A stretch of DNA of 64,000 nucleotides, from assembly GCF_003050785.1 (NCBI RefSeq), contig NZ_QAOH01000014.1, forward strand, positions 1 through 64,000. The letters run 5' to 3'. Origin of the DNA: Celeribacter persicus (lineage in GTDB: Bacteria; Pseudomonadota; Alphaproteobacteria; Rhodobacterales; Rhodobacteraceae). How positions within the stretch are numbered: the first letter of the stretch is position 1; every line of letters starts with the position of its first letter. The notes beneath the pieces were generated by a model. It saw only the letters and a program-made list of their open reading frames with translations, did no database searches and was not told the DNA's origin. Positions 24,866 through 34,547 of this stretch are shown here, piece by piece. The position numbers were made by a program, and so were the translations under genes.

Positions 24866-27800
24866 TGGCGACGCTCGTACTTTCCGCCGCAGGCGCGGCA
24901 ATCGGGGCATCCGTCGGCGGCGGGGTCTTCGGTCTCTCCTCCGTGGTCATCGGTCGCGCGATCGGCGCGACCATCGGGCAGGCCATCGACCAGCGCCTCA
25001 TGGGCGCCGGCAGTCAGACGGTCGAAACGGGTCGCGTCGAACGTTTTCGCCTCACCGGGGCCTCCGAAGGCGCGTCGGTCGCGCAGGTCTATGGCCGGAT
25101 GCGGGTCGGCGGACAGGTGATCTGGGCCACCGAATTTCTCGAACATACCTCCACCCGCCGCGTGGGGGGCAAGGGCACGTCTTCCTCCAGCACCAAGGTC
25201 ACGGAATACAGCTATTCCGTCTCGCTTGCCGTGGCGCTTTGCGAGGGCGAGATTTCGCGCGTGGGCCGGGTCTGGGCCGATGGCTCCGAAGTGGACAAGA
25301 GCACGCTGACCATGCGGGTCTATCATGGCACCGGGGATCAGTTGCCGGATGCCAAGATCGAGGCGGTCGAGGGCGCGGGGCGTGTGCCCGCCTATCGCGG
25401 TATCGCTTACGTGGTGCTCGAAGATGTGGACCTGACGCCTTTCGGCAACCGGGTGCCGCAGTTCACCTTCGAGGTCATGCGGCCCGATCAGGCCGACGAA
25501 CCGTCGGATCTGACCCATCTGGTGCCCGCCGTGGCGATGATCCCCGGCACCGGCGAATACGCGCTGGCGACCGAGCCGGTCTATCTCAGGGACGGGGCGG
25601 GCACGGTGCTTGTGTCCAACATGAATTCCTCCTCCGGTCAGCCGGATTTCACCACCTCGCTCGACGCCATGACCGGGGAACTGCCGAACTGTGGCTCCAC
25701 CTCTCTGGTGGTGTCGTGGGTCGGCGACGATCTGCGCTGCGGGTCGTGTCAGATTCAGCCGAAGGTCGAACAGAGGGCGCTTGATTCCTCGGACATGTCG
25801 TGGCGCGTGTCCGGTGTGACCCGCTCTGCGGCGGAGGTGATCGCGCGTGACGAGGAGGATCGGGTGATCTACGGCGGCACGCCCACCGATCAATCCGTCG
25901 TGCAGGCGATTAGGGCGTTGCATGAGGCGGGGCAGGAAGTGATGTTCTACCCGTTCATCCTGATGGATCAGATGGCGGGCAATGGGTTGACCGATCCGTG
26001 GACCGGGACGGGGGAACAGCCCGCACTGCCCTGGCGGGGGCGGATCACCACCTCGCTCGCGCCGGGGATCGGCGGCACGACGGATGGCACCGCCGCCGCC
26101 GAGGCGGAGGTTGCGGCCTTCTTCGGCACGGCACAGAGGGGCGATTTCACCGCCTCGGGGCGGACCGTCAACTACACCGGCCCGGCCGAGTTCTCTTTTC
26201 GCCGGATGATCCTGCATTACGCGCATCTCTGTGCTCTGGCGGGCGGCGTCGAAGCCTTCTGCATCGGTTCGGAAATGCGGTCTCTGACCCGCATTCGCGG
26301 CGCGTCGGGCTTTCCGGCGGTGGATCAGTTCGTGCGGCTTGCCGCCGATGTGCGTGCGATCCTCGGGGCGGGCTGCAAGATCGGCTATGCCGCCGACTGG
26401 TCGGAATATTTCGGCTATCAGATCGACGGCAATCTCTATTACAACCTCGATCCCCTGTGGGCGGACGCCAATATCGACTTCATCGGCATCGACAATTACA
26501 TGCCGCTCTCCGACTGGCGCGAGGGCGACGATCATCTCGATGCGGATTGGGGCGCGATCTACAATCTCGACTACCTCAAATCCAATATCGAGGGCGGCGA
26601 GGGCTATGACTGGTATTACGCGCATGACAACCATGACGCGGCCCAGATCCGCACGCCGATCACCGACGGGGCTTACGGCGAGGATTGGGTCTGGCGCTAC
26701 AAGGACATCCGCAACTGGTGGCAGAACGATCACCACGAGCGCATTGATGGTGTGCGCAGCGAGACGCCGACGCTTTGGGAGCCGCGTTCGAAACCCGTGT
26801 GGTTCACCGAAATGGGCTGTGCCGCGATCGACAAGGGCACCAACGAGCCGAACAAGTTTCTGGATGCGAAATCCTCGGAAAGCGCGCTTCCGGCCTATTC
26901 CAACGGGCGACGCGACGATTTCATCCAACTGCAATATGTCCGGGCGATGACCGAATACTGGGGGGATGCGGCGCGTAACCCGACGTCCGATGTCTACGGC
27001 GGGCCGATGATCGACATGAGCCGTGCCCATGTCTGGGCCTGGGATGCACGGCCCTATCCGGCCTTTCCGGCGACCACCGACGTCTGGTCGGATGGCGACA
27101 ATTACGCCCGGGGCCATTGGCTCAACGGCCGCTCCACCGCGCGGTCTCTGGCCGATGTGGTGCGCGAAATCTGCGCCCGTTCCGGTGTCGAAGAGGTGGA
27201 TACCTCGGAACTTTGGGGCGTGCTGCGCGGCTATGACGTTTCCGACATTTCCGGGGCGCGTTCGGCGCTGCAACCTTTGATGCTGGCTTACGGTTTCGAG
27301 GCGGTCGAACGGGAGGGGCAGTTGGTGTTCCGCTCGCGCGATGGCAAGTCCCTGCTCGATCTGAGCGAAGAGCAACTGGCCGAGAACGACGAGATGGACG
27401 GACTTCTGGAGCGGGTGCGCGCGCCCGAGGCCGAGGTCGCGGGCCGGGTGCAGCTCACCTTCGTGGATGCCGATGACGATTACGGCGCGCGCTCGGAGGC
27501 GGCGATCTTCCCCGATGAAGAAACCCGGCTGATCTCACAATCGGAGCTGCCTCTGGCACTCACCCGGGCCGAGGGGCGGCAGATCACCGAACGCTGGCTT
27601 TCCGAGGCCCGCGTGGCGCGCGACACGGCGCGGTTCTCCCTGCCGCCCTCTTTGATGGGGATCGGTGCGGGGGACGTGATCACGCTCAAGAGCGCTGAGG
27701 GCGATCTGCGCTACCGGATCGACCATGTGACCCTCGGCATGCAGCAACAGATCGAGGCGGTGCGCATCGAGCAGGAGATTTACACCCCTTCCGAGGCGGT

Positions 27801-28785
27801 GGAGGAGAACGTCGAGGCGCGGGCCTTTTCCGCCCCGGTGCCGGTTTATCCGCTGTTCCTCGATCTGCCGCTTCTGACCGGCGAGGAAGTGCCTTACGCG
27901 CCCTATCTTGCGGTGACGGCGGAACCCTGGCCGGGATCGGCGGCGGTCTATACATCGGCCTCCGACAGCGGGTACGAATTCAACACGCTGCTGCCGACCT
28001 GGGCCACCATCGGCGTCACGCAGACCGAACTGGACCCCGCCGCGCCCGGGCTTTGGGATCGTGGCGCGGCGCTTCGGGTCAGGCTCACCAAGGGGCAACT
28101 GTCCTCCGCCGAGATGCTCGACGTGCTCAACGGGGCCAATATCGCGGTGATCGGGGACGGCACCTCGGCCAATTGGGAAGTGTTCCAATTCGCCACTGCC
28201 GAACTGGTTGCCCCGCTGACCTATGATCTGTCGCTGCGCCTGCGCGGGCAGCTTGGTTCCGACGGTCTGGGCGAGGGTGGTCTGGCACCGGGTTGGCCCG
28301 CAGGGTCGCGCTTCGTACTTCTCGACAGCGCATTGCGGCAGATCGACCTTGCGCAATCCGCCCGCGGGCTGGCCCGTCATTACCGCATCGGCCCGTCGAG
28401 CCGGGGCTATGACGATCCGAGCTATCAGCATTATGTCGAGGCTTTCGAAGGGATCGGCCTGCGCCCCTATGCGCCCGCCCATCTGCGCGCCACAGTGACG
28501 AGCGCTGGGGATACGAAGGTGAGCTGGGTGCGGCGCACCCGGATCGACGGCGACAGCTGGCAGTCCTACGAGGTGCCTCTCGGTGAGGCTTTTGAGCTGT
28601 ACCTCCTGCATGTGGTGCAGGGCGGGGCGGTATTGCGCGAGACCACCGTCGCCAGCACCGTCTGGACCTACACATCCGCTCAGAAAACCAGCGACGGTCT
28701 GACCGGCGCCTATGAAATCCATGTCGCCCAGATGTCCGACAGCTTCGGACCGGGCCTCTTCCGGGAGATCGAAATCCATGACTGA
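24865..28785 (+). CDS. GTA megatron / host-specificity tail-tip protein (orfg15)
   Basis: 1306 aa. The largest GTA protein, forming the baseplate hub and tip. Order: a hydrophobic Gly-rich N-terminus (AAGAAIGASVGGGVFGLSS), a tail-protein segment with QVYGRMRVGGQVIWATEFLE, and a TIM-barrel glycoside-hydrolase-like domain (about 400-720: AADWSEYF, IDFIGIDNYMPLSDWR, KPVWFTEMGC). Next are a hub domain (DVVREICARSGVEEVD) and a C-terminal receptor-facing part. The barrel Glu in WFTEMG is a plausible catalytic residue. ATG 24865 follows AAGGAGG. Overlaps with both neighbours indicate co-translation. Confidence 0.95.
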   Translation: MATLVLSAAGAAIGASVGGGVFGLSSVVIGRAIGATIGQAIDQRLMGAGSQTVETGRVERFRLTGASEGASVAQVYGRMRVGGQVIWATEFLEHTSTRRVGGKGTSSSSTKVTEYSYSVSLAVALCEGEISRVGRVWADGSEVDKSTLTMRVYHGTGDQLPDAKIEAVEGAGRVPAYRGIAYVVLEDVDLTPFGNRVPQFTFEVMRPDQADEPSDLTHLVPAVAMIPGTGEYALATEPVYLRDGAGTVLVSNMNSSSGQPDFTTSLDAMTGELPNCGSTSLVVSWVGDDLRCGSCQIQPKVEQRALDSSDMSWRVSGVTRSAAEVIARDEEDRVIYGGTPTDQSVVQAIRALHEAGQEVMFYPFILMDQMAGNGLTDPWTGTGEQPALPWRGRITTSLAPGIGGTTDGTAAAEAEVAAFFGTAQRGDFTASGRTVNYTGPAEFSFRRMILHYAHLCALAGGVEAFCIGSEMRSLTRIRGASGFPAVDQFVRLAADVRAILGAGCKIGYAADWSEYFGYQIDGNLYYNLDPLWADANIDFIGIDNYMPLSDWREGDDHLDADWGAIYNLDYLKSNIEGGEGYDWYYAHDNHDAAQIRTPITDGAYGEDWVWRYKDIRNWWQNDHHERIDGVRSETPTLWEPRSKPVWFTEMGCAAIDKGTNEPNKFLDAKSSESALPAYSNGRRDDFIQLQYVRAMTEYWGDAARNPTSDVYGGPMIDMSRAHVWAWDARPYPAFPATTDVWSDGDNYARGHWLNGRSTARSLADVVREICARSGVEEVDTSELWGVLRGYDVSDISGARSALQPLMLAYGFEAVEREGQLVFRSRDGKSLLDLSEEQLAENDEMDGLLERVRAPEAEVAGRVQLTFVDADDDYGARSEAAIFPDEETRLISQSELPLALTRAEGRQITERWLSEARVARDTARFSLPPSLMGIGAGDVITLKSAEGDLRYRIDHVTLGMQQQIEAVRIEQEIYTPSEAVEENVEARAFSAPVPVYPLFLDLPLLTGEEVPYAPYLAVTAEPWPGSAAVYTSASDSGYEFNTLLPTWATIGVTQTELDPAAPGLWDRGAALRVRLTKGQLSSAEMLDVLNGANIAVIGDGTSANWEVFQFATAELVAPLTYDLSLRLRGQLGSDGLGEGGLAPGWPAGSRFVLLDSALRQIDLAQSARGLARHYRIGPSSRGYDDPSYQHYVEAFEGIGLRPYAPAHLRATVTSAGDTKVSWVRRTRIDGDSWQSYEVPLGEAFELYLLHVVQGGAVLRETTVASTVWTYTSAQKTSDGLTGAYEIHVAQMSDSFGPGLFREIEIHD

Positions 28786-29494
28786 CACACCCCGCTTCGC
28801 CCTGCCGCTGCTTGAGGCCTCTCAGGCGCAGAAACATGTCACCGTGAACGAGGCGCTCGCGCGTCTCGACGGGTTGATGCAGCTCACACTGATCTCCGTG
28901 ACCGAAACCACGCCGCCCCTGACCCCGCAGGAGGGCGATGCCTATGGCGTGCCGTCCGCCCCGGTCAACGACTGGTCCGGGCAGGGCGGCAAGATCGCGC
29001 TCTACGTCAACGGTGGCTGGGTGTTCGTGCCCGTGACGCTCGGTATGCGCGCCTATGTGACCGATCAGAACGGCTGGGCCGGGTTCGATGGCAGCGGCTG
29101 GGTGTTGGGCCTCATCACGCTTTCGGCGCATGGCGCGGGGATGGTGCAGAAAGTGATCGAACTGGATCATACGATCACCGCTGGCGCCACTTCCGTCGTG
29201 AGTTCCGCCATTCCCGGCCAGTCGGTTGTCTACGGTGTCACGGGCCGGGTCCTGTCGGGGATCACCGGCACCGGGCTCACCGGGTTCTCGCTGGGCGTGG
29301 CCTCATCCTCGAACCGGTACGGATCGGGACTGTCGCTGACCCAGGGCAGCTGGCTGCGCGGTCTGACCGGCACTCCGTTGACCTATTACAGTTCCGAGAA
29401 CCTGATCCTCACCGCCGAAGGTGGAGATTTCAATGCGGGTGGCGTGATCCGGCTCGCGATCCATTGTGCGCAGTTCGCTTTGCCGTCCGAATGA
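28778..29494 (+). CDS. DUF2793 protein, probable GTA tail fibre or tip accessory
   Basis: 238 aa. Starts MTDTPRFALPLLEASQAQKHVTVNEALARLDGL, the DUF2793 signature, and continues PPLTPQEGDAYGVPSAPVNDWSGQGGKIALYVNGGWVFV. The C-terminal half is Gly/Ser/Thr-rich and beta-like, as in fibre tips. It overlaps orfg15 by eight bases, so it is part of the GTA operon; as I recall, in R. capsulatus a DUF2793 gene needed for the particle sits away from the main cluster. A strong terminator follows. Confidence 0.88.
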   Translation: MTDTPRFALPLLEASQAQKHVTVNEALARLDGLMQLTLISVTETTPPLTPQEGDAYGVPSAPVNDWSGQGGKIALYVNGGWVFVPVTLGMRAYVTDQNGWAGFDGSGWVLGLITLSAHGAGMVQKVIELDHTITAGATSVVSSAIPGQSVVYGVTGRVLSGITGTGLTGFSLGVASSSNRYGSGLSLTQGSWLRGLTGTPLTYYSSENLILTAEGGDFNAGGVIRLAIHCAQFALPSE

Positions 29495-29516
29495 CGTTTC
29501 AGTCATCCCGGAATAT

Positions 29517-29546
29517 GCCCCGTGCAGAATTGCGCGGGGCTTTTTT
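29517..29546 (+). terminator. Terminator of the GTA operon
   Basis: GCCCCGTGC (29517-29525) pairs with GCGCGGGGC (29532-29540), one G-U pair, followed by six T. It lies 22 bases after the DUF2793 stop. Confidence 0.92.
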
Positions 29547-29616
29547 ATGCCGCTTGCACTTGCGCTTTGGCATCGGGAGCTATCTATAGTAGGCTTCCGC
29601 AAAAGAGGACCCGCGC

Positions 29617-30438
29617 ATGGCCAAGATCCGCACCACTCTCAAGGAACTCGATCCCGTCTGGAGCCGCATCGTCTCCGAGGCGCGCGACGCCGTGGCGGAG
29701 GAACCGCTTCTCGGCGGGTTGGTCCATGCCTGTATCTTGCATCACGAGACGCTCGAAGATGCGCTGGCCTACCGGATCGCGCAGAAGCTTGCCTCCGGCG
29801 ACATGTCCGAACAGCTCATCCGGGAGATCGCCGATCAGGCTTATGCCTCCGATCCCTCGATTGCCGAAGCCGCGCGCGCCGACATCTGCGCGGTTTTCGA
29901 TCGTGACCCGGCCTGCCACCGCTATATCCAGCCTCTGCTCTATTTCAAAGGCTTTCAGGCGACGCAGGCGCATCGCGTCTCGCACTGGCTCTGGAAAGAG
30001 GGGCGTCGTGACCTCGCCTATTTCTTCCAGATGCGCATGTCCGAACAGTTTTCCGTCGACATCCATCCGGCCTGTCAGATCGGTAAGGGGCTGTTCCTCG
30101 ACCATGCTCATGCGCTGGTCTTCGGCGAAACCGCCGTCATCGGCGACAATGTTTCGATCCTGCATGACGTGACGCTCGGCGGCACGGGCAAGGAGGACGA
30201 GGACCGTCATCCGAAAATCGGCGACGGCGTGCTGATCGGGGCCGGGGCCAAGGTGCTCGGCAATATCCGGATCGGCTGCTGCTCGCGCATCGCCGCGGGT
30301 TCCGTGGTTCTGGCCGAAGTGCCCCCTGCCACCACCGTCGCGGGTGTGCCCGCCAAGGTTGTGGGCGAGGCGGGCTGTTCCCAGCCGTCGATCTCGATGA
30401 ACCAGTTGATCGGTGCGCGCACCGGCGATCGGGGCTAA
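29617..30438 (+). CDS. cysE: Serine O-acetyltransferase
   Basis: 273 aa, matching E. coli CysE (273). It acetylates L-serine with acetyl-CoA as the first step of cysteine synthesis. An N-terminal helical domain (DPVWSRIVSEARDAVAEEPLLGG) is followed by left-handed beta-helix hexapeptide repeats with the active-site region FLDHAHALVFGETAVIGDNVSILHDVTLGG and GDGVLIGAGAKVLGNI. The C-terminal tail ends LIGARTGDRG. It starts 70 bases after the GTA terminator. A TATCTATAG sequence at about 29581-29590 could be part of its -10 region. Confidence 0.97.
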   Translation: MAKIRTTLKELDPVWSRIVSEARDAVAEEPLLGGLVHACILHHETLEDALAYRIAQKLASGDMSEQLIREIADQAYASDPSIAEAARADICAVFDRDPACHRYIQPLLYFKGFQATQAHRVSHWLWKEGRRDLAYFFQMRMSEQFSVDIHPACQIGKGLFLDHAHALVFGETAVIGDNVSILHDVTLGGTGKEDEDRHPKIGDGVLIGAGAKVLGNIRIGCCSRIAAGSVVLAEVPPATTVAGVPAKVVGEAGCSQPSISMNQLIGARTGDRG

Positions 30439-30460
30439 GGCACAAAAGGGCGATACCGGA

Positions 30461-31348
30461 ATGGATGTGAAATCGCTGCTCGCCACGGGCTATCGGTGGC
30501 TCTTTGCGAAACCGCACCGGCCCGGCTCCTCGCCGCTGATCGTGGTGATGATCCCGCTGATCGGCAAGGCGCGGGCGCAGGACTGGCAACGGGTGTGCGA
30601 CATTCTCGAAGACACGCTCGCCTCGCTGCGCGCCCAGTCCTATCGGAATTTCGAAGTGCTTCTGTGCTCTCAGGACCGGCCTGACAATTTCCCGGATGGG
30701 GAAAACCATCATTTCATCCCTGCACCGCCTCATAATGCTGCGCCGAACGTGTCGGATCATCGGTTGAAAATCCGGTTGATGACGGAATATGCCGCGCGGA
30801 GTTTCGACCGGTTCAGCTATGTCATGCACCTCGACGCCGACGATCTGTTACACCCGGACCTGTTTCGCTATGTGGCGCAGGACAATAACGGGCGCGGTTA
30901 TCTGGTCGGGCAGGGCTATATGATGGATGCGCAAACAAGACGTCTGGCACCTCTGGGGCGCGCCATCGGCGGCAAGACCGAATTCTGGGAACATTGCGGC
31001 TCCTGCGCCTTTTTTGCGGTGGACTGGGGCAAACAGCGGTTTCCCGTCTTCTTCCTGCGCCTGATGGGGAAGGGCCATAAGAACTACGCAGATCGGGCCA
31101 GACGTCTGGGATATCCTCTGGCCGCCATCCCGTTTCCGGCGATGCTCTATGTGGTCAACCACGGTGACAACTTACAGACCCGCAAGGGCAACGATAAACT
31201 GCGCTATCTGACACATCTCGAAATCACGGAGCCCGAACGCCTTGCCGCCATTCGCGCGGAGTTCGGGCTGTCCGAAGGAACTGACGAACATGGCGTGGAG
31301 GGCGGGCGGGCTCTGCTTCGTTCCTGTCAGCCGGTCATTTCGTCATAG
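30461..31348 (+). CDS. Glycosyltransferase-like protein (GT-A fold, DxD motif)
   Basis: 295 aa. The first third reads like a GT-A nucleotide-sugar enzyme: LIVVMIPLIGKARAQDW, NFEVLLCSQDRPDNF and MHLDADDLLHPDL, the latter supplying a DxDD metal-binding motif. There is no signal or membrane segment. The acceptor is unknown. ATG 30461 (GGAATGG) starts 23 bases after cysE, so they may be co-transcribed; an upstream in-frame ATG at 30413 lies inside cysE. Its end overlaps the end of the convergent AhpD-like gene by 22 bases. Confidence 0.7.
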   Translation: MDVKSLLATGYRWLFAKPHRPGSSPLIVVMIPLIGKARAQDWQRVCDILEDTLASLRAQSYRNFEVLLCSQDRPDNFPDGENHHFIPAPPHNAAPNVSDHRLKIRLMTEYAARSFDRFSYVMHLDADDLLHPDLFRYVAQDNNGRGYLVGQGYMMDAQTRRLAPLGRAIGGKTEFWEHCGSCAFFAVDWGKQRFPVFFLRLMGKGHKNYADRARRLGYPLAAIPFPAMLYVVNHGDNLQTRKGNDKLRYLTHLEITEPERLAAIRAEFGLSEGTDEHGVEGGRALLRSCQPVISS

Positions 31349-31662
31349 GCGTCCAGCGCTTTTATGCCATACATATAGGACGGCCCGCCGCCCATCAGGA
31401 TCGCCACGCCGACGGTTTCGGCGATTTCCTCGCGGGTGGCCCCGGCCTCGATCGAGGCTTTGACGTGGAATCCGATGCAGTTCATGCATTGTTTGGTGAT
31501 CCCGATGGCAAGCGCCTGCAATTCCTTATGTTTGACAGAAATTGCGCCCTCAGCCGTTGCCGCCGCATGCAGAGCGTTGAAACCCTCCCCGACGGAGGGA
31601 AGCGTCGTACCGTAGTCCATCATGCCACTTTGTACGGTTTCAAGTTCCGATGACCAGCTCAT
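31327..31662 (-). CDS. AhpD-like carboxymuconolactone decarboxylase family protein
   Basis: 111 aa. CMD/AhpD fold: KELQALAIGITKQCMNCIGFHVKASIEAGATREEIAE has the CxxC...H redox triad of AhpD-type alkylhydroperoxidase proteins. I infer a peroxide-linked thiol oxidoreductase, substrate unknown. I chose ATG at 31662 because AAAGGAGGC lies just before it; the open frame upstream is not family-like. It sits after the pdh terminator on the same strand, and overlaps the convergent glycosyltransferase-like gene by 22 bases. Confidence 0.9.
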   Translation of the reverse strand: MSWSSELETVQSGMMDYGTTLPSVGEGFNALHAAATAEGAISVKHKELQALAIGITKQCMNCIGFHVKASIEAGATREEIAETVGVAILMGGGPSYMYGIKALDAYDEMTG

Positions 31663-31787
31663 GAGAAGCCTCCTTTGTGCAAATCTTTCGCGAGAAATCC
31701 GCCACATAGGTGGACCGCAACTTCTCCGAACATGGCGCGACGCTAGCACAGAGTGGCTCAAGGGACCTTAAGCTGGATCAGTTGGCA

Positions 31788-31822
31788 AGAAAAAGCCCCG
31801 CGGACCGTATCTGCGGGGCTTT
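31788..31822 (-). terminator. Terminator of the pdhABC operon
   Basis: Minus strand: AAAGCCCCGC (31822-31813) pairs with GCGGGGCTTT (31801-31792), continuing into TTC. It lies 23 bases after the pdhC stop. Confidence 0.9.
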
Positions 31823-31844
31823 GGGGTTTGATATATGTGACCGG

Positions 31845-33149
31845 TCAGGCCAGCATCGCCACCGGGTTTTCCAGGTTCTCGACGATGGCCTTCAGGAGTT
31901 CCGCCCCAAGTGCGCCGTCGATCACGCGGTGATCCACCGACATGGTGACGCTCATCACGGTCGCGACCTTGATCTCGCCATCTGCGCCAACCACCGGTTT
32001 CTTGACCCCGGTGCCGACCGCCAGAATGCCCGCGTGCGGCGGGTTCACGATGGCGTCGAAATTGTCGATGCCGAACATGCCGAGATTAGAGATCGCAAAC
32101 GACCCGCCCTGATAGTCCTGCGGTGCGAGCTTGCGGTCGCGGGCGCGGGCGGCGAGGTCTTTCATCTCTTTCGACAGGGCAGAGAGCGATTTTATGTCGG
32201 CGTCTTTCAACACCGGCGTGAATAGCCCGCCTTCGACGGCCACGGCCACGGCCACATCGGAGGCTTTCATCTGAAGCACCCGGTCACCGGCCCAGACGGC
32301 ATTGGCGGTGGGCACCTCTTGCAGCGCGTTCGCCACGGCCTTGATGATGAAATCGTTGACCGAGAGTTTCACTCCCTTGCCTTCGAGCTGTTTGTTCAAC
32401 TCGCCACGGAATTTCATCAGCGCATCGAGTTGGATGTCGCGGCGCAGGTAGAAATGCGGGATGGTCTGTTTCGCCTCGGAGAGACGCGCGGCGATGGTTT
32501 TACGCATGCCGTCGAGCTTGATTTCCTCGTATTCGCGGCCTTCGTACATTTTCGCGACCATATCCGCCGAGGGACCCGCCGGAGCCGCAGCCGCCGGGGC
32601 AGCCACAGCAGGAGCGGCGGCTTTCGGGGTCTCAGTTTTCGGTGCGGAGGTGGCACCTTCCACATCCGCTTTCACGATGCGGCCTTTCGGGCCGGAACCC
32701 GCAATCGCCGACAGATCGAGACCTTTCTGAGCGGCGATGCGACGCGCGAGCGGCGAGGCAAAGATGCGCTCGCCGGAGGCCGCGACGGGGGCTGCCGGGG
32801 CAGGGGTGGCCGCAGGGGCGGGGGCCGGAGCGGCGTCTGCTTTCGGGGCTTCCGCCGCCACAGGGGCGGGCGCTGCACCGACATTGTCTGCCGCCGATGC
32901 ATCTTCCCCTTCTTCGAGCAGCACCGCGATGGGCGCGTTCACTTTCACGCCCTCGGTGCCCTCGGCCACGAGGATCTTGCCGACGACACCTTCGTCCACG
33001 GCTTCGAATTCCATCGTCGCCTTGTCGGTCTCGATCTCCGCGATCACGTCGCCCGACGACACGGTGTCGCCCTCCTTGACGAGCCATTTCGCCAGCGTGC
33101 CTTCCTCCATCGTCGGAGACAGGGCGGGCATCAAAAGTTCAATCGCCAT
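31845..33149 (-). CDS. pdhC: Pyruvate dehydrogenase E2, dihydrolipoamide acetyltransferase
   Basis: 434 aa. N-terminal lipoyl domain with the lipoylated Lys in [12 protein letters not shown], an Ala/Pro-rich flexible linker, a peripheral subunit-binding domain ([34 protein letters not shown]), a second linker and the catalytic acyltransferase domain. The active-site His and Asp are in [15 protein letters not shown] near the end. It forms the core of the complex and passes acetyl groups to CoA. It is last of pdhA-pdhB-pdhC, 12 bases after pdhB. Its lipoyl domain is almost identical to that of pdhB. Confidence 0.97.
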   Translation of the reverse strand: MAIELLMPALSPTMEEGTLAKWLVKEGDTVSSGDVIAEIETDKATMEFEAVDEGVVGKILVAEGTEGVKVNAPIAVLLEEGEDASAADNVGAAPAPVAAEAPKADAAPAPAPAATPAPAAPVAASGERIFASPLARRIAAQKGLDLSAIAGSGPKGRIVKADVEGATSAPKTETPKAAAPAVAAPAAAAPAGPSADMVAKMYEGREYEEIKLDGMRKTIAARLSEAKQTIPHFYLRRDIQLDALMKFRGELNKQLEGKGVKLSVNDFIIKAVANALQEVPTANAVWAGDRVLQMKASDVAVAVAVEGGLFTPVLKDADIKSLSALSKEMKDLAARARDRKLAPQDYQGGSFAISNLGMFGIDNFDAIVNPPHAGILAVGTGVKKPVVGADGEIKVATVMSVTMSVDHRVIDGALGAELLKAIVENLENPVAMLA

Positions 33150-33161
33150 GACGGGCTCTCC

Positions 33162-34529
33162 TTAACGGTAGGTTACTTCTTTGCAGGCGGCCACGACTTC
33201 GTCGGTGGTCACAAGCGCGAGTTTTTCGAGGTTGGCGGCGTAAGGCATCGGAACGTCCTTGCCCGTGCAGTTGATCACCGGCGCGTCGAGATAGTCGAAA
33301 GCGCGCTGCATGATCGTGGCCGAGATGTGGTTGCCGATGGAACCGACCGGCCAGCCCTCTTCGACGGTGACGCAGCGGTTGGTCTTCATCACAGAGGCCA
33401 GCACGGTGTCATAGTCGATGGGCCGCAGCGTCCGCAGGTCGATGACCTCGGCGGAGATGCCCTCGGCGGCCAGCTTGTCGGCGGCTTCCAGAGCATAGGT
33501 CATGCCGATGCCGAAGGAGACGATGGTCACATCTGTGCCCTCGCGCCAGATGCGGGCCTTGCCGAACGGGATGGTGAAATCTTCGAGATCCGGCACCTCA
33601 AAGGACTTGCCGTAAAGGATTTCATTCTCAAGGAAGATCACCGGGTTTGGATCGCGGATCGCGGTTTTCATCAGGCCTTTGTAGTCGGCGGCCGAGTAGG
33701 GCATGACCACTTTGAGGCCCGGAATTTGCGCGTACCAGGCGGCGTAGTCTTGCGAGTGCTGGGCACCCACACGGGCGGCGGCACCGTTCGGGCCACGGAA
33801 CACCATCGGAGCGCCCATCTGGCCGCCCGACATGTAAAGCGTCTTGGCGGCGGAGTTGATCAGGTGGTCGATGGCCTGCATCGCGAAGTTGAAGGTCATG
33901 AATTCGACGATGGGACGCAGACCGCCAAAGGCCGCACCCGTTGCGATGCCCGCAAAGCCGTGCTCGGTGATCGGCGTGTCGATCACGCGTTTCGGGCCGA
34001 ATTCGTCCAACATCCCCTGAGAGATTTTATAGGCGCCCTGATATTCGGCGACCTCTTCGCCCATGAGGAAAACGGTCTCGTCGCGGCGCATCTCTTCGGA
34101 CATCGCGTCGCGCAGTGCTTCGCGCACGGTCTGGGTCTTCATCTTGGTGTCTTCCGGGAAATCCGGGGAGGCTTTGGAGATGACTTCGACAGGGGCGGCG
34201 GCTTTCGCGGGGGCCGAGGCCGGAGCCTCGACCACCGGCGCGGCCTCAGCGGCGGGGGCCGGGGTCGCCACATCGTCGGCGCTTTCGCCCTCTTCGACGA
34301 GCACCGCAATCGGTGTGTTCACTTTCACGCCTTCGGTGCCTTCGGCCACGAGGATCTTGCCGACGATGCCTTCGTCGACCGCCTCGAATTCCATCGTGGC
34401 CTTGTCGGTTTCAATTTCCGCGATGATGTCGCCGGCGGAGACGGTGTCGCCTTCCTTGACCAGCCATTTCGCGAGCGTGCCTTCCTCCATGGTCGGAGAG
34501 AGGGCGGGCATCAGAAGTTCGGTTGCCAT
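33162..34529 (-). CDS. pdhB: Pyruvate dehydrogenase E1 beta subunit with N-terminal lipoyl domain
   Basis: 455 aa, about 130 longer than a plain E1 beta. Residues 1-80 are a lipoyl domain with Lys in [12 protein letters not shown]; an Ala/Pro linker follows; the E1 beta domain begins near 130 ([41 protein letters not shown]). Conserved parts include [32 protein letters not shown]. With pdhA it decarboxylates pyruvate using thiamine diphosphate. A lipoyl domain on E1 beta is typical of alphaproteobacteria. Good ribosome site before ATG 34529. Confidence 0.97.
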   Translation of the reverse strand: MATELLMPALSPTMEEGTLAKWLVKEGDTVSAGDIIAEIETDKATMEFEAVDEGIVGKILVAEGTEGVKVNTPIAVLVEEGESADDVATPAPAAEAAPVVEAPASAPAKAAAPVEVISKASPDFPEDTKMKTQTVREALRDAMSEEMRRDETVFLMGEEVAEYQGAYKISQGMLDEFGPKRVIDTPITEHGFAGIATGAAFGGLRPIVEFMTFNFAMQAIDHLINSAAKTLYMSGGQMGAPMVFRGPNGAAARVGAQHSQDYAAWYAQIPGLKVVMPYSAADYKGLMKTAIRDPNPVIFLENEILYGKSFEVPDLEDFTIPFGKARIWREGTDVTIVSFGIGMTYALEAADKLAAEGISAEVIDLRTLRPIDYDTVLASVMKTNRCVTVEEGWPVGSIGNHISATIMQRAFDYLDAPVINCTGKDVPMPYAANLEKLALVTTDEVVAACKEVTYR

Positions 34530-34547
34530 GGTTTCGTTCCTCCCGGA

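Noticed and set aside
24757-27375. 872-residue antisense open frame in the GTA tip gene
   Set aside because: Arg/His/Gly-rich shadow of orfg15; no recognisable domain.
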